DNA from: an uncultured Ruminococcus sp.
GTDB taxonomy: Bacteria > Bacillota > Clostridia > Lachnospirales > Lachnospiraceae
Direction of reading: 5' to 3'
DNA: 64,000 nt
Assembly: GCA_904418845.1 (NCBI GenBank)
Contig: CAJFQC010000001.1
Coordinates: 1 to 64,000 of the forward strand
Below are positions 9,053-18,652 of the stretch, piece by piece; positions within the stretch are counted from its first letter, which is position 1, and every line of letters begins with the position of its first letter. A program made the position numbers and the translations under genes. Under the pieces are notes generated by a model. The model made no database searches and was not told where the DNA came from. It saw nothing but the letters and a program-made list of their open reading frames with translations.

Positions 9053-10468
9053 ATGGAAGCGAAACAGGCACAGCTTCAGAATCTATTTATATATATACTT
9101 GACTGCATATGCATTATATTCAGTTATATTGCGGCAAGTTATCTGAGATTCGGCAATCTGTGGGGCGGATATACAAGACAGATCGTCTTTATAAGAATGG
9201 GGATACTCCTCATTTCAATCACGCTGATTTATCTGGTTTTTTATCCGAACCGTAAGTTCTTCGAAAGAACAGAAAAACAGGAGTTTATCGCGGTTTTTCA
9301 AAATAATCTGATTCTGGGGGCTATTGTTACTACTGCGGCTTTTATGATGCAGGATGCCGAAAATTACTCAAGACTTGTGTATGCTTTCTTCTGTATAGTA
9401 GATGTTCTCATAATGTTTACAGTACATCAACTGTATAAATATTATATGATCAAAATCTACAGTAAAGGAATCGGAACGAGAAACGTACTGATCTTCACTA
9501 CCGAGGACAGGGCCGCGCAGATCTGTGAGAATATACGGCAGAGCAATTCATGGAATATGAATATAGCGGGCATTATTCTTGTGAATAATCCGAATCAGTC
9601 AGAGCAGATAAATGATGTGCCTGTCGTGGCTGACGCGCTTTCCATGATGGATTACGTGAAAAAGAATCTGGTGGACGAGGTGTTCATTCATATTTCTTCC
9701 AGTGAGAAATTCCCGGTCAAAGAAGTGATAAAAGAACTTGAGACAATGGGGATCACGGTGAATCTGAATATCAATCTTTTTGAAATGGATATTCCGGCGC
9801 AGAGACAGATTGAAAAGATCGGCGGTTATTATGCGGTCTCTTTTGTGCCTAAAATGCATTCATTTAAGCAGATATTTTTTAAGCGCATCATGGATATAGC
9901 CGGTGCGCTCGTGGGACTGGCGATTACCGCGGTGGTCACTGTTTTCCTTGCGCCCGTACTCCTTTTGGAATCTCCGGGACCCCTGTTTTTTTCACAGGTC
10001 AGAGTGGGAAAGAACGGAAGGCGCTTTAAAATCTATAAATTCAGGTCTATGTATGTGGATGCGGAAGAGAGAAAAAAGGAACTGATGGATCAAAATGAGA
10101 TGGACGGGCTTATGTTCAAGATGGAAAATGATCCACGTGTCACGAAGGTGGGAAGATTTATTCGAAAAACAAGCATTGATGAACTTCCACAGTTTTGGAA
10201 TATACTCAAAGGCGAGATGAGCCTTGTAGGGACAAGACCGCCCACGGAAGAGGAATTCCTGCAGTATGAGGCATATCATAAGCGCAGATTAAGCGCTACT
10301 CCGGGTCTGACGGGCCTCTGGCAGGTGAGCGGGCGGAGCAACACAAAAAATTTTGAAGAGATTGTCGCGATGGATGTGGAATATATTGACAATTGGTCTT
10401 TAAAGGAAGATATAAAGATCCTCTTTAAAACCGTAGGGGTAGTTTTAAAAGGAAAAGGAGCAAGCTGA
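9053..10468 (+). CDS. Polyprenyl-phosphate sugar-phosphate transferase (priming glycosyltransferase, WcaJ/WbaP type)
   Basis: 471 residues: four or five N-terminal membrane helices, a Rossmann-like middle (NVLIFTTEDRAAQICENI), another membrane segment near residue 285 and the C-terminal catalytic domain with KIYKFRSMYVDAEERKKEL, SIDELPQFWNILKGEMSLVGTRPP and GLTGLWQVSGRS. The family moves hexose-1-phosphate from UDP-sugar to undecaprenyl phosphate, the first committed step of repeat-unit assembly. It starts 8 bases after the preceding stop; the next gene follows after 1 base. A second member is encoded at 29224. Confidence 0.92.
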   Translation: MEAKQAQLQNLFIYILDCICIIFSYIAASYLRFGNLWGGYTRQIVFIRMGILLISITLIYLVFYPNRKFFERTEKQEFIAVFQNNLILGAIVTTAAFMMQDAENYSRLVYAFFCIVDVLIMFTVHQLYKYYMIKIYSKGIGTRNVLIFTTEDRAAQICENIRQSNSWNMNIAGIILVNNPNQSEQINDVPVVADALSMMDYVKKNLVDEVFIHISSSEKFPVKEVIKELETMGITVNLNINLFEMDIPAQRQIEKIGGYYAVSFVPKMHSFKQIFFKRIMDIAGALVGLAITAVVTVFLAPVLLLESPGPLFFSQVRVGKNGRRFKIYKFRSMYVDAEERKKELMDQNEMDGLMFKMENDPRVTKVGRFIRKTSIDELPQFWNILKGEMSLVGTRPPTEEEFLQYEAYHKRRLSATPGLTGLWQVSGRSNTKNFEEIVAMDVEYIDNWSLKEDIKILFKTVGVVLKGKGAS

Positions 10469-10469
10469 G

Positions 10470-10919
10470 ATGAAGGTATGCCTGGTGGGGTCAAGCGGCG
10501 GACATTTGACACATTTATATATGCTGAAACCTTTCTGGGGAAATAAGGAAAGATTTTGGGTGACTTTTGATAAGGAAGATGCCGTAAGTATTCTTGCAGG
10601 GGAAAAAATATACCCCTGCTATTTTCCTACAAACAGAAATATTAAAAACCTTTTGAGAAATACTTTTCTGGCAATAAAGGTGCTTAAAAAAGAAAAGCCG
10701 GATTTGCTTGTGTCTTCCGGGGCGGCCGTTGCGGTTCCGTTTTTCTATCTGGCAAAACTAATGGGAAAGAAGCTCATATATATTGAAGTTTATGACCGGA
10801 TAGACAAGCCGACTTTAACCGGACGTCTGGTATATCCAATCACGGACTGTTTTATCGTTCAGTGGGAGGAACAGAAAAAAGTTTATAAAAAAGCGATCAA
10901 TCTGGGGAGCATTTTTTAG
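10470..10919 (+). CDS. Alg14-like glycosyltransferase membrane subunit (PssD/EpsE type)
   Basis: 149 residues, the usual length. VGSSGGHLTHL at the N-terminus and SSGAAVAVPFFYLAKLMGKKLIYIE are typical of the Alg14/PssD/CpsF group, the membrane-anchored acceptor half of a two-protein transferase. Its catalytic partner is encoded at 12079 rather than next door, with a GT4 gene between. AAAAGGAG precedes ATG 10470. The donor sugar is unknown; relatives transfer Gal, Glc, GlcA or GlcNAc. Confidence 0.88.
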   Translation: MKVCLVGSSGGHLTHLYMLKPFWGNKERFWVTFDKEDAVSILAGEKIYPCYFPTNRNIKNLLRNTFLAIKVLKKEKPDLLVSSGAAVAVPFFYLAKLMGKKLIYIEVYDRIDKPTLTGRLVYPITDCFIVQWEEQKKVYKKAINLGSIF

Positions 10920-10934
10920 AATCAGAGGTTTTAA

Positions 10935-12056
10935 ATGTTTAAATCAGGTACGGAAATGAAAGTTTTAATGATTAACACTGTTGAACTGGGGAAAAACGGA
11001 ATATCAGCATGTATTTTAAATTACAGTGAAATCCTGAGAAATGATGGTGTTATAGTTGATATAGCAGCGCCTAATATAGTGGAAGACGCGATCAGAGACA
11101 GAGTGCAAAAATGCAAAGCGGCGCTTTACGAGATTCCTTTCAGAAATTCAACGCCGCTTTTATATTGGAATGAATTAAGAAAAATCATTAAAGAAGAAAA
11201 ATATGACATTGTGCATGTGCATGGGAACAGTGCGACAATGACAGTGGAGCTTTCGTCGGCTTTTGTATCCGGCTGTAAGATAAGAATCGCACACAGCCAT
11301 AATACTACCTGCGAACATCAAAAAGCACACAGGATACTTCTTCCATTTTTTAAATTTTTTTGCACGCAAGGGGCGGCGTGTGGAAATAAAGCCGGAGAAT
11401 GGCTGTTTAAAAATAAAAATTTTAAAGTTATACGTAATGGGATTGATATTGATAAGTATTCGTACAGCTATAAAAAGAGGAAAATCTGCCGCGATAAATA
11501 CCGGATTGCGCAGGAGGCCATTGTCATAGGACATGTCGGCATATTCAATTATCAGAAAAATCACGAGTTCCTTGTGAAAATAATTTCCGGCTTACAGAAA
11601 TATTCCGATGCATACAGGCTTTTGCTTGTAGGCGATGGGGAACTGCGGACAAATGTTGAACAGCTTGCAAAGGAACTTCATGTGAGAGATAAAATTGTTT
11701 TTGCCGGAAATGAAGAAAATGTCAATGAAAGTCTTTCGGCAATGGATATGTTTGTTATGCCTTCCAGGTTCGAGGGTCTGCCGTTTGTTCTTGTTGAAGC
11801 ACAGGCTTCAGGACTTCCGTGTATAGTTTCCTCAGCCGTAACGACCGAGGCCGATCTTACAGGACTGGTTTCGTATATTGATGGATTTGATGAGAATGTC
11901 TGGATTGAAAGTATTATGAAATCGCCATACGGACATGATGTTATGAAAGACGAAAAACTGAGAAATTGTCTGCGGGAGAAGGGATATGACATACAGTTCA
12001 ATGGCAGAATGTTAAGGGATTTTTATACAGCATGTATTGAAAATGAACTCGAGTAG
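10935..12056 (+). CDS. Glycosyltransferase, GT4 family
   Basis: 373-residue GT-B enzyme. VELGKNGISACILNYSEILR is the N-terminal acceptor loop, followed by DIVHVHGN and IAHSHNT. The C-terminal domain shows IGHVGIFNYQKNHEFL, LLLVGDGELR and FVMPSRFEGLPFVLVEAQASGLP. It is similar to EpsF/CapM-like capsule transferases. ATG 10935 has AGAGG seven bases upstream; ATG 10956 (MKVLMIN) is an equally good start by homology. It lies between the two halves of the Alg14/Alg13-type enzyme. Confidence 0.87.
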   Translation: MFKSGTEMKVLMINTVELGKNGISACILNYSEILRNDGVIVDIAAPNIVEDAIRDRVQKCKAALYEIPFRNSTPLLYWNELRKIIKEEKYDIVHVHGNSATMTVELSSAFVSGCKIRIAHSHNTTCEHQKAHRILLPFFKFFCTQGAACGNKAGEWLFKNKNFKVIRNGIDIDKYSYSYKKRKICRDKYRIAQEAIVIGHVGIFNYQKNHEFLVKIISGLQKYSDAYRLLLVGDGELRTNVEQLAKELHVRDKIVFAGNEENVNESLSAMDMFVMPSRFEGLPFVLVEAQASGLPCIVSSAVTTEADLTGLVSYIDGFDENVWIESIMKSPYGHDVMKDEKLRNCLREKGYDIQFNGRMLRDFYTACIENELE

Positions 12057-12078
12057 AAAAGCAAAAGGAGAGGACGAA

Positions 12079-12561
12079 GTGATATTTGTTACAGTCGGCA
12101 CACACGAACAGCAGTTTAATCGTTTGATATCTTATGTAGACAAGTTGGATCTGTCTGAAGAGGTCGTTATTCAAAAAGGATACAGTGATTATGAGCCTGA
12201 AAACTGTAAATCCGTAAAGCTTCTGCCATACTCAAAAATGACAGAATATGTAGAGAGGGCAAGGATTGTAATCACGCATGGCGGACCGAGCAGTATTATG
12301 ATGCCCTTACAGATAGGAAAAATTCCGGTCGTTGTGCCGCGGCAAAAAAAATTTAATGAACATGTAAACGACCACCAGCTTGAATTTGTAAAAAAAATCA
12401 GTGAGAGCGGGAATATAATTCCGGTATATGACATTGAAAGCTTAAAAGATGTTATTTCAAATTATGATTTGATCTCGGCGGAAAGAACTGAGATCAAAAG
12501 TAATAACGCAGAATTTAACATGAGACTGGAACAGATAGTCAGGAAAATGTTTAACGAATAA
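12079..12561 (+). CDS. Alg13-like catalytic subunit (PssE/EpsF type, GT28 C-terminal fold)
   Basis: 161 residues from GTG 12079. IFVTVGTHEQQFNRL at the N-terminus, ITHGGPSSIM and VVVPRQKKFNEHVNDHQ are hallmarks of the Alg13/PssE family, which binds the UDP-sugar and works with the Alg14-like protein encoded at 10470. An ATG at 12037 would add 14 unrelated residues and overlap the upstream gene. GTG 12079 has AAGGAGAGG at the correct distance and starts the family-conserved sequence exactly, so I prefer it. Confidence 0.88.
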   Translation: MIFVTVGTHEQQFNRLISYVDKLDLSEEVVIQKGYSDYEPENCKSVKLLPYSKMTEYVERARIVITHGGPSSIMMPLQIGKIPVVVPRQKKFNEHVNDHQLEFVKKISESGNIIPVYDIESLKDVISNYDLISAERTEIKSNNAEFNMRLEQIVRKMFNE

Positions 12562-12596
12562 AAGATAAAATACAGTGAAACCAGAGGAACAGTATT

Positions 12597-13781
12597 ATGA
12601 AAAAAATAGGGCTTGTAATCTGCTATTTTCATGAAAATTACGGGAGTATGCTTCAGGCTTATGCCACTCAGCATATTTTTGACCAGATGGGGGCTGCGAA
12701 TGAAGCGGTGTACTGCCGCGATCCCCACATGTATATGACAATGCCTAAGCTACAGTATTATTATCATAAATTGACAAATAAGGACATTTTTTTTGATAAA
12801 ATAAAGCGAAGCAAAGGAAAAATATTTCATAAGGTTTTCAAAACAGATTTCTATGCAGACCAGAAAATAAGGAGTATGAAATTTCAGGAGTTTTCCGGGA
12901 GAGCTTTTCGTGTATCCAGGGAATATCACAACAGAGAAGAACTGATAAGGGATACAGAGAATTATTCAGCGTTCGTTGTGGGCAGCGACCAGCTCTGGAG
13001 TCCGGCGAACATCGATAATGATTTCTATACACTTACATTTGTCCCGGATCATATTCCCAAAATAGCTTATGCAACAAGCTTTGGCACGACATCAATTCCC
13101 GCCTATCAGCATAAAAAAGCCAAAGTCTTTCTACAGAGATTTGACCATATATCTGTGAGAGAAGCATCCGGAAAAAAGCTTGTAAAACAACTGTCCGGGC
13201 AGGACGCAGAAGTTGTGATAGATCCGACATTGATGCTGAAAAGAGCGGACTGGGAATCTTTCAGGAAAGAAACTCCCTCTGCAGAAGGCAAGTATATATT
13301 CTGCTATTTCCTGGGAAACAACAGAAATAACCGGGAGTTTGCGCTCAGACTTAAGGAAAAGACAGGATACCGCATTGTGGCGCTTGTGCATATGGATGAA
13401 TTCGTCCCCGGAGATGAAAACTTTGCTGATGTAACTCCCTATGACGTGGGGCCGGAGGAGTTCGTTGATTTAGTGAGCAGGGCAGAGTATGTATGCACAG
13501 ATTCTTTCCACGGCACTGTCTTTTCAATTATTTTCGGCCGAAAATTTTTCACGTTTAACAGGTTTCAAGAAAACAGTACAATATCGACAAATACAAGAAT
13601 AGATTCATTGCTTGCAATGCTTTCTCTTGAGAACAGGAGAAAAACGGGGGACGAGGATATCGAGGCATGTATGTCCGAAAACACAGACTTTGACAGAGCA
13701 TACGAAAAACTGGAACAAAAGCAGGAGGAAGCAGGGGCATATCTGAAAAGGGCGTTGAGATGTTTATGCAGGACTTATTGA
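12597..13781 (+). CDS. Polysaccharide pyruvyl transferase family protein (first of three)
   Basis: 394 residues. The N-terminus GLVICYFHENYGSMLQAYAT, the middle VGSDQLWSP and SVREASGKKLV, and the C-terminal YVCTDSFHGTVFSIIFG define the CsaB-like pyruvyl transferase family. Characterised members put a 4,6- or 3,4-linked pyruvate ketal on a sugar, using phosphoenolpyruvate; many family members in capsule loci are uncharacterised. It is preceded by CAGAGGAAC. The 3' end overlaps the next GT2 gene by 22 bases. Paralogues are encoded at 14718 and 22096. Confidence 0.87.
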   Translation: MKKIGLVICYFHENYGSMLQAYATQHIFDQMGAANEAVYCRDPHMYMTMPKLQYYYHKLTNKDIFFDKIKRSKGKIFHKVFKTDFYADQKIRSMKFQEFSGRAFRVSREYHNREELIRDTENYSAFVVGSDQLWSPANIDNDFYTLTFVPDHIPKIAYATSFGTTSIPAYQHKKAKVFLQRFDHISVREASGKKLVKQLSGQDAEVVIDPTLMLKRADWESFRKETPSAEGKYIFCYFLGNNRNNREFALRLKEKTGYRIVALVHMDEFVPGDENFADVTPYDVGPEEFVDLVSRAEYVCTDSFHGTVFSIIFGRKFFTFNRFQENSTISTNTRIDSLLAMLSLENRRKTGDEDIEACMSENTDFDRAYEKLEQKQEEAGAYLKRALRCLCRTY

Positions 13782-14701
13782 GTATTATTATCCCGGTTTA
13801 TAAAGTTGAGAAATATTTACCGCGCTGTGTTGATTCTGTCTTAAATCAATCCTATTCGAATCTTGAGATCATACTTGTAGATGACGGTTCTCCGGACGGC
13901 TGCCCGGAGATCTGCGATGATTATTGCGGGAAAGACGCGAGGATACGTGTGCTGCACAAGGAAAACGGCGGGCTGTCAGATGCAAGAAACAGGGGAATAG
14001 AGATTGCGAGAGGAAAATATATCGGATTTGTGGATTCTGACGATTACATTCATCAGGACATGTATATGAATCTTTGGATGAACATCAAAAGGGAAGAGGC
14101 TGACATAGCAGTATGCGGAATCTGTAAAGTGTACGGGGAAAAACCGGCTGGAGACATATCCTTTGAGAATGAAGCGGCGGTATATACAGGCAGGGGGGCA
14201 GTGAAGAATATTTTTGACGCGAAACTGTACCTTTCAAGTGTAGTGGCATGGAATAAATTGTATAAAAGAGAATTATTTCATGCTGTCAGATATCCCGAAG
14301 GGAAAATTCATGAAGATGAGTTTACGACATACAAGCTGTTCTGGGAGAGCGCTAAAGTGGTTTACATTTCAGGCAAATACTATTATTATTATCAAAGAGA
14401 CGACAGCATTATGGGACAGCGGAAAGTGGAGTTTTCAGCAGATATCCTTGAAGCATATGAGCAGATGAACGAATATTTCACTAATGCCGGCGAGTGGGAC
14501 ATCGTACAGCTTATAAAGTACCGATATATGTGTCTGCTGAAAAAATATGCGGTCCAGTTGAAAAAGGCCGGAGAATATTCTTTGTCGGACAAACTGGAGA
14601 ATATTTATAAAACAGAATACAAAAAGAACATTCGTCTCATTAAAGGAATAAAACGAAAAATCCGGTTATGGATGTATAGATGGTTTAAAATTAATTTTTA
14701 A
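13760..14701 (+). CDS. Glycosyltransferase, GT2 family
   Basis: 313 residues. A classical GT-A N-terminal domain: LSIIIPVYKVEKYLPRCVDSVLNQSY, ILVDDGSPDGCPEICD, GLSDARNRGIEIARG and the DXD-type VDSDDY at about residue 92. The C-terminal ~80 residues are basic and helical. It starts inside the end of the pyruvyl transferase gene, so the two are translationally coupled; ATG 13766 is an alternative start. Substrate not predictable. Confidence 0.87.
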   Translation: MFMQDLLSIIIPVYKVEKYLPRCVDSVLNQSYSNLEIILVDDGSPDGCPEICDDYCGKDARIRVLHKENGGLSDARNRGIEIARGKYIGFVDSDDYIHQDMYMNLWMNIKREEADIAVCGICKVYGEKPAGDISFENEAAVYTGRGAVKNIFDAKLYLSSVVAWNKLYKRELFHAVRYPEGKIHEDEFTTYKLFWESAKVVYISGKYYYYYQRDDSIMGQRKVEFSADILEAYEQMNEYFTNAGEWDIVQLIKYRYMCLLKKYAVQLKKAGEYSLSDKLENIYKTEYKKNIRLIKGIKRKIRLWMYRWFKINF

Positions 14702-14717
14702 CAGGGAGACACATATC

Positions 14718-15782
14718 ATGAAAATCGGTATCATCACTGTACCTGACGCCGCAAATTTCGGCTCTTTTCTGCAGGCATACAGCCTTCAGACTGTATTGGA
14801 AAAATTAGGACATGATGTTTGCTTTATTAATGGATGGGATTCAAAATACGTAAGAAAACTTTACTGCAACTGGATTCCTAAAAAACGTCATTTAAAGCAC
14901 CCGTATATTTTTATTGCAAAAAATCTTTTTTGGAAAAAGGAAAGAGCATATTTTCTTGAAAATCAAAAAAAACTCAAACTTTCTGACGGGAATGGGGAAA
15001 ATGATTATGACCTTGTCCTTTTAGGCAGTGATGAAATATGGAATGTGAAAACAGAGGTGTTTACAAAGGCTGCATTTTACGGGGGGTGCTATCAAAATGC
15101 GGCGGCTTTTGCAGTGAGCGCAGGAGAAGCGGATTATACCGATTTTCTCCGTTATCCGGATATCATCGAATATATTCGAAACATAGCTGATATATATGTG
15201 CGGGATGATAATACGGCGGATATTGTAAAAAAAATTACAGGGAAAACCCCTTTGAAAGTATGTGATCCTACTTTTTTAGTGAATAAAGAAGAACTGAGCG
15301 ATTCTATTGAAAATGAATATTTGAAAAGCAACCGTTATATAGCAGTTTATTCATATAGTATGTCTATTCCGAAACAAAATGTAGACATAATAAAAAAGTA
15401 TGCCCGCAGCAATGGGTGCAGACTGGTATCGGTTGGAATGTATAATGAGTGGTGCGATTACAATTTATTATGCGCTCCTCTACAGTTCAGTGCTGTTCTT
15501 CAAGGTGCCGAGGCCGTAATAACGAATACATTTCACGGAACAGTATTTTCTGTTTTAAACGAAAAAAAATTTGCGGTTATAGGAAATAAAATCAAGATAT
15601 GCGACCTGCTCAAAGAATTTAATCTTGACAGCCAGCGTATAGAAACCGGCAGGATGTCATTGGAATTACTGACCGAAACATTACAAAATAATTTTATAAA
15701 CTATAATATCATCGAAGAAAAAATTCAGAAAATCAGGCTGATTTCGTCCGGATATTTAAAAAAAATCATAGATAAGCAATGA
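14718..15782 (+). CDS. Polysaccharide pyruvyl transferase family protein (second of three)
   Basis: 354 residues. GIITVPDAANFGSFLQAYSLQTVL start, LLGSDEIWNV in the middle, DIYVRDDNTADIV, and ITNTFHGTVFSVLN near the C-terminus. It is the most divergent of the three paralogues: it has NTFHGT where the others have DSFHGT. CAGGGAG precedes ATG 14718. Its separate sugar target and the source of pyruvate are inferred from the family only. Confidence 0.85.
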   Translation: MKIGIITVPDAANFGSFLQAYSLQTVLEKLGHDVCFINGWDSKYVRKLYCNWIPKKRHLKHPYIFIAKNLFWKKERAYFLENQKKLKLSDGNGENDYDLVLLGSDEIWNVKTEVFTKAAFYGGCYQNAAAFAVSAGEADYTDFLRYPDIIEYIRNIADIYVRDDNTADIVKKITGKTPLKVCDPTFLVNKEELSDSIENEYLKSNRYIAVYSYSMSIPKQNVDIIKKYARSNGCRLVSVGMYNEWCDYNLLCAPLQFSAVLQGAEAVITNTFHGTVFSVLNEKKFAVIGNKIKICDLLKEFNLDSQRIETGRMSLELLTETLQNNFINYNIIEEKIQKIRLISSGYLKKIIDKQ

Positions 15783-15816
15783 TATAATGAATAATGAAGA
15801 TTTTGGGAGATGTGCT

Positions 15817-17091
15817 ATGATCGTCGTAAAAGAGCCGCAGATTAAAATAGCAGATGGAAAAGCCCGGATAAGCTCTGCGATTGACATACCACAAGAGGCT
15901 TACCGCACGTGGGTCGGAAGGGTCAGAGGCTTAAAAAACTATAAGGGTTATGAAAAGATATATGAATACAGCACAGGGATGTTTGAACTGTGGTACGAAG
16001 TGGAGGAACAATATGCATCATGCTTATGTGATGAGAGAGCAGATGCGTTTGTACTTGCTGTTTTATATTTTGCCATGGTGACAGGAGAAGATATACAAAG
16101 TGAAGGCCTGGTATCTAACGAGTTTATCCATAATGTCAACACATATTTGATTCCGCTGCACTGCAATGGCAGAAATGGATTCCGGCCTGTCAAAATTATA
16201 TCGGAATCGACTTCTGAACGTCTGGAATCCCACGGAGAAAACGGCACAGGCGTGAGCTGTGGAGTAGATTCCTTCGATACTATTTTGACATACATGAGTT
16301 CGGAAATGGATCAAAAGCACAGGCTGTCAGTATTGACGGTGTTTAATGTCGGAGCCTACGACAGGCTTACCGATTTGTTATCCTGCATCAGAGGTGAAAA
16401 ACAGATTCAGACTTGCAGGGAACGGGCGGAAGAATGGTTCCGTTTTGAATGCCTTCAAGGGGAAAAAGTTGCAGAAGAACTGGGGGTCAAGTTTTTATCG
16501 GTAAATTCTAATCTCCATGAGTTATACCAGGGAATGTTTTTACAATCCCATTCATTTAGAAACTGCTCCGCAGTTTTGGCTGTGCAGAAATTATTTTCGC
16601 ATTATTACTATGCTTCGGCAGGCGAACCGCAGAATAATATAATTGATTTGATGGATAATGCAACGGATGACGTTTACCTTTTCTCTAATGAAACTACAAG
16701 ATTCTACTCGGGAGGAATGGAAAAAAACCGTATTGAAAAGATGCAGGGAATTATAGATCATCCAATCGTACAGAAATACTTGCACGTATGTTCGGAAAAA
16801 AAAGATAATTGTGCTAAATGCGGAAAATGTGGAAGAACACTTCTTATCCTCGAAATATTGAACAGGCTGGATGAGTTCAGGCCTTTGTTCGGAAACCGTG
16901 ACGAGATTGATACAAGAATGCGGAAAAGATATGTCTGGATGCTGGATCAAAAGAAGAACAATCAATTCGCCGCGGATATATATGAGTATGTAAGAAAAAA
17001 TCATGTTAAAATACCTGTAACAGCCAGAGTATATCATTTAACATATCCACTTCGTAAAATAGCAAGAAAGATTTCATTTTCAGGTAAATAA
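15817..17091 (+). CDS. PP-loop (ATP pyrophosphatase-like) protein with QueC-like cysteine cluster
   Basis: About 424 residues from ATG 15817, chosen because GGGAG lies seven bases upstream; ATG 15787 lacks a ribosome site. Residues 147-152 read SCGVDS, close to the SGGxDS PP-loop that adenylates a carboxylate or RNA base in QueC, asparagine synthetase and ThiI-like enzymes. C325, C332, C335 and C338 form a C-x6-C-x2-C-x2-C cluster that resembles the zinc site of QueC. No signal peptide or membrane segment. I do not recognise a named family. An ATP-dependent modification of a sugar (amide, thioamide or similar) is possible but is only inference. It sits between a pyruvyl transferase gene and wzx. 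Confidence 0.6.
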   Translation: MIVVKEPQIKIADGKARISSAIDIPQEAYRTWVGRVRGLKNYKGYEKIYEYSTGMFELWYEVEEQYASCLCDERADAFVLAVLYFAMVTGEDIQSEGLVSNEFIHNVNTYLIPLHCNGRNGFRPVKIISESTSERLESHGENGTGVSCGVDSFDTILTYMSSEMDQKHRLSVLTVFNVGAYDRLTDLLSCIRGEKQIQTCRERAEEWFRFECLQGEKVAEELGVKFLSVNSNLHELYQGMFLQSHSFRNCSAVLAVQKLFSHYYYASAGEPQNNIIDLMDNATDDVYLFSNETTRFYSGGMEKNRIEKMQGIIDHPIVQKYLHVCSEKKDNCAKCGKCGRTLLILEILNRLDEFRPLFGNRDEIDTRMRKRYVWMLDQKKNNQFAADIYEYVRKNHVKIPVTARVYHLTYPLRKIARKISFSGK

Positions 17092-17092
17092 T

Positions 17093-18637
17093 ATGGCGCA
17101 ATCCAGAATAGCAAATTCATTTAAAAATATGATTTATACTTTCGGTGTAAAACTGATCTCTTTTGCCGCTGCGTTTGTTCTCAGGACGGTTTTTATTTAC
17201 GTTTTGGGCATGGAATATGTCGGTGTTTCAGGTCTGTTTACATCTGTTCTTTCGGTACTGTCTTTTGCCGAACTTGGAATCAGTACAGCGATGACATATG
17301 CTTTGTACGGGCCGATTGCACAGGAAGACACAAGAAAAATTAACCAGTTGATGCATTTTTATAAACTTGCCTACAGATTTGTTGCGGGAACTGTTTTAGC
17401 TGCGGGAACTGTCTGTATACCATTTCTGCCGCTGATTATTAAGGGCGTGCCCGATATACATGAAAGCATTACGGTGATATACATTTTTTATTTGATAAAT
17501 ACAGCTTCATCTTACCTGCTTATTTATAAATCTACTCTTTTAACGGCAAGTCAGAAAAATTATGAGATATCCAAGGTCACAATCCGTATTTCTGTTGTGA
17601 AATGTGTGATTGAAAGTATTTTTCTTGTGATATTCAGAAATTTCATGCTCTATTTATGCATAGAAATTTTTTTGAACATTTTTCAAAATATACTGATCAG
17701 CAGGAGGGCAGTAAAAACATATCCGGCAGTTTTTGAAAAAAGCGAAGAACGGCTGGATAAAGATGAGATCAAAAAACTTTTTAAAGATATTCGGGCATTG
17801 TTTCTTTACAAAGTATCAGGGGTTGTTCTGGATGGCACGGATAACATTATTGTATCCGCGTTTTTGGGCACAGGCTATGTGGCGGTATTATCAAATTACA
17901 ATATGATCATAAAGAATCTTTATAATTTGATTCTTCAGGTGTTTCAGTCCACGTCTGCCGGCGTAGGGAACCTTGCGGCGACAGAAGGCGCAAAAAAGCA
18001 GCATCACATTTTCAATGTGCTTCTTTTTTTGTCTTTTTGGTTATTCGGGTTCTGCGTAGTGGAATTATATATAAATATCAATGATTTTATTGGAATATGG
18101 ACAGGCGCTGCACATACTTTTCCCGCTGCTACAGTGATTGTCCTCATCACTGATTTTTATCTTACCGGTATGATGAGCGCGGTGAGTTATTTCCGTACGT
18201 CAAACGGCCTGTTTGTGCAGGGAAAATACAGGCCGTTGATTATGTCCCTGATCAATCTTGTATTATCTGTTTTGTTTGTCCAGAAAATAGGAGTGACCGG
18301 GGTACTTCTTGGAACTGTGCTGTCAAGACTGAGTACTCAGTTTTGGTTTGACGCTTATTTGATATATAATCATGTTTTTAAAGAAACCATAAAAGAATAT
18401 TTAAAGAAAATGACCGTTTACACAGGTACCATTGTTATCATTTGCTGTATCTGCGGTATGTGCTCAAAGATATTTGATACAGGGATAACAGTACTGAATT
18501 TTGGAGTGAACATAGTGATTGTCGCGGTAATATATAATGCGGTTTGTTTTCTTTTATTTAGAAAAACTTCAGAATTTGAATATCTTAAAAATATCGGCTA
18601 TAGTCTTGGAAAGAACCTGAAAAAGAAAATCATGTAG
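17093..18637 (+). CDS. wzx: Wzx-type polysaccharide repeat-unit flippase
   Basis: 514 residues with about 12-14 membrane helices of the MOP/PST superfamily: SFKNMIYTFGVKLISFAAAF start, ELGISTAMTYALYGP and a long C-terminal set of hydrophobic segments. It would turn undecaprenyl-linked repeat units to the outer face for polymerisation by the Wzy-like protein encoded at 23216. It starts 1 base after the PP-loop gene stop with AGG upstream. The locus therefore holds both a Wzx and an ABC-type exporter. Confidence 0.88.
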   Translation: MAQSRIANSFKNMIYTFGVKLISFAAAFVLRTVFIYVLGMEYVGVSGLFTSVLSVLSFAELGISTAMTYALYGPIAQEDTRKINQLMHFYKLAYRFVAGTVLAAGTVCIPFLPLIIKGVPDIHESITVIYIFYLINTASSYLLIYKSTLLTASQKNYEISKVTIRISVVKCVIESIFLVIFRNFMLYLCIEIFLNIFQNILISRRAVKTYPAVFEKSEERLDKDEIKKLFKDIRALFLYKVSGVVLDGTDNIIVSAFLGTGYVAVLSNYNMIIKNLYNLILQVFQSTSAGVGNLAATEGAKKQHHIFNVLLFLSFWLFGFCVVELYININDFIGIWTGAAHTFPAATVIVLITDFYLTGMMSAVSYFRTSNGLFVQGKYRPLIMSLINLVLSVLFVQKIGVTGVLLGTVLSRLSTQFWFDAYLIYNHVFKETIKEYLKKMTVYTGTIVIICCICGMCSKIFDTGITVLNFGVNIVIVAVIYNAVCFLLFRKTSEFEYLKNIGYSLGKNLKKKIM

Positions 18638-18652
18638 ACATGGGAGATTATT

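Noticed and set aside
12037-12078. ATG 12037 as start of the Alg13-like gene
   Set aside because: It overlaps the preceding gene and adds unrelated residues; GTG 12079 has a strong ribosome site and fits the family start.
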